Origin: Vulcanimicrobiia bacterium
Lineage (GTDB): Bacteria > Vulcanimicrobiota > Vulcanimicrobiia > Vulcanimicrobiales > Vulcanimicrobiaceae
Length of the DNA: 6,324 nucleotides
Reading direction: 5' to 3'
NCBI GenBank assembly: GCA_025451135.1
Contig: JANWKW010000163.1
Coordinates: 1 to 6,324, forward strand
Below the pieces are notes generated by a model that did not search any database, was not told where the DNA came from, and worked only from the letters and a program-made list of their open reading frames with translations. Below are positions 5,948-6,324 of this stretch, in pieces (position 1 is the first letter of the stretch; every line of letters begins with the position of its first letter). A program made the position numbers and the translations under genes.

Positions 5948-6324
5948 CTAGTGGTGGGACTTCTCGTAGTCGCGCAGGGCCGCCAGCGTGTTCTCCACGT
6001 GCTTGTCCGGGTGCAGGTCCGTATACGTGTAGAGGATCGTCCCGTTCGGCGCGATCACGTACGAGGTGCGGTTGGCGTACTGGGGCGCCTGGGCGAGGAT
6101 CGCATCGTACGCCTTCATCACGGTTTGATCGGTGTCGGCCGCGACCGCGAACTTGCTCCGGCACTCGCTCACCGAGAACCGGTTGAGCTTCTCGATGTCG
6201 TCGTGCGAGACGCCGATGACGGTCGCGCCCAGCTTCTTGTAGTCCGGGATCGCGTCGGCGAACATGTGGGCCTCGATCGTGCAGCCCGTCGTGAACGCGG
6301 CCGGATAGAAGTAGAGCACGACCG
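5948..6324 (-). CDS. Peroxiredoxin, AhpC/TSA (BCP/PrxQ-like), partial at right edge
   Basis: The C-terminal 125 residues or so of a thiol peroxidase that reduces hydrogen peroxide and organic hydroperoxides; the N-terminal strands lie beyond the window. The first visible stretch, VVLYFYPAAFTTGCTIEA, holds the peroxidatic motif PxxxTxxC with the Cys codon at 6281-6283. The sequence then reads LGATVIGVSHDD and NRTSYVIAPNGTI, where the Arg before TSYVI is the usual active-site Arg. The domain ends in YEKSHH and a TAG stop. BCP proteins that resolve within the same helix have a second Cys five residues after the first; here that place is His. A different Cys lies 40 residues after the peroxidatic one in SVSECRSKF. 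The apparent GTG at 6319 is an internal Val of the conserved strand, so the real start is outside. It is the first visible gene of the minus-strand block with the secreted protein and cupredoxin. Confidence 0.9.
   Translation of the reverse strand, partial: VVLYFYPAAFTTGCTIEAHMFADAIPDYKKLGATVIGVSHDDIEKLNRFSVSECRSKFAVAADTDQTVMKAYDAILAQAPQYANRTSYVIAPNGTILYTYTDLHPDKHVENTLAALRDYEKSHH

Overview
The window is a compact, GC-rich bacterial stretch of about 6.3 kb. Codon third positions are mostly G or C, gaps between genes are short (10 to about 90 bases), and there is no phage, transposon, RNA gene or CRISPR array. The gene set (2-oxoacid dehydrogenase E2, a TsdA-like dihaem cytochrome lipoprotein, a Tat-exported dienelactone-hydrolase-like protein, cupredoxin, peroxiredoxin) suggests an aerobic or facultative environmental bacterium with a cytoplasmic membrane and c-type cytochromes. 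The overall style resembles uncultured GC-rich phyla such as Candidatus Eremiobacterota, but that placement is an impression from composition and gene content, not a demonstrated assignment.

Layout. (A) Bases 1-2246, minus strand, read right to left: a TsdA-like thiosulfate dehydrogenase is followed 10 bases later by a YeiH/UPF0324 membrane transporter. After a 93-base gap holding a 7-bp hairpin comes the lipoyl-domain start of an E2 acyltransferase, which runs off the left edge. (B) Bases 2247-2329: a short divergent intergenic region. (C) Bases 2330-4371, plus strand: a Tat-signal dienelactone-hydrolase-family protein whose stop overlaps the start of rmuC (ATGA). (D) Bases 4368-6324, minus strand, read right to left: a peroxiredoxin entering from the right edge, a secreted protein of unknown function, then a cupredoxin-membrane protein reading frame that appears broken by two single-base frameshifts. 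Its restored stop overlaps the rmuC stop tail to tail.

How the genes may work together. Block A looks like a small sulfur-oxidation unit: thiosulfate oxidised to tetrathionate outside the membrane, next to a transporter of a family annotated as putative sulfate exporter. Block D combines a thiol peroxidase and a copper-protein domain with a secreted orphan, hinting at an envelope or redox-stress role. Nothing in the window amounts to a clearly new multi-gene system. The points most worth a second look are the doubly frameshifted cupredoxin fusion, its altered copper site, the His-for-Glu substitution in the hydrolase, the tsdA-yeiH pairing, and a dense scatter of the palindrome GCGATCGC.
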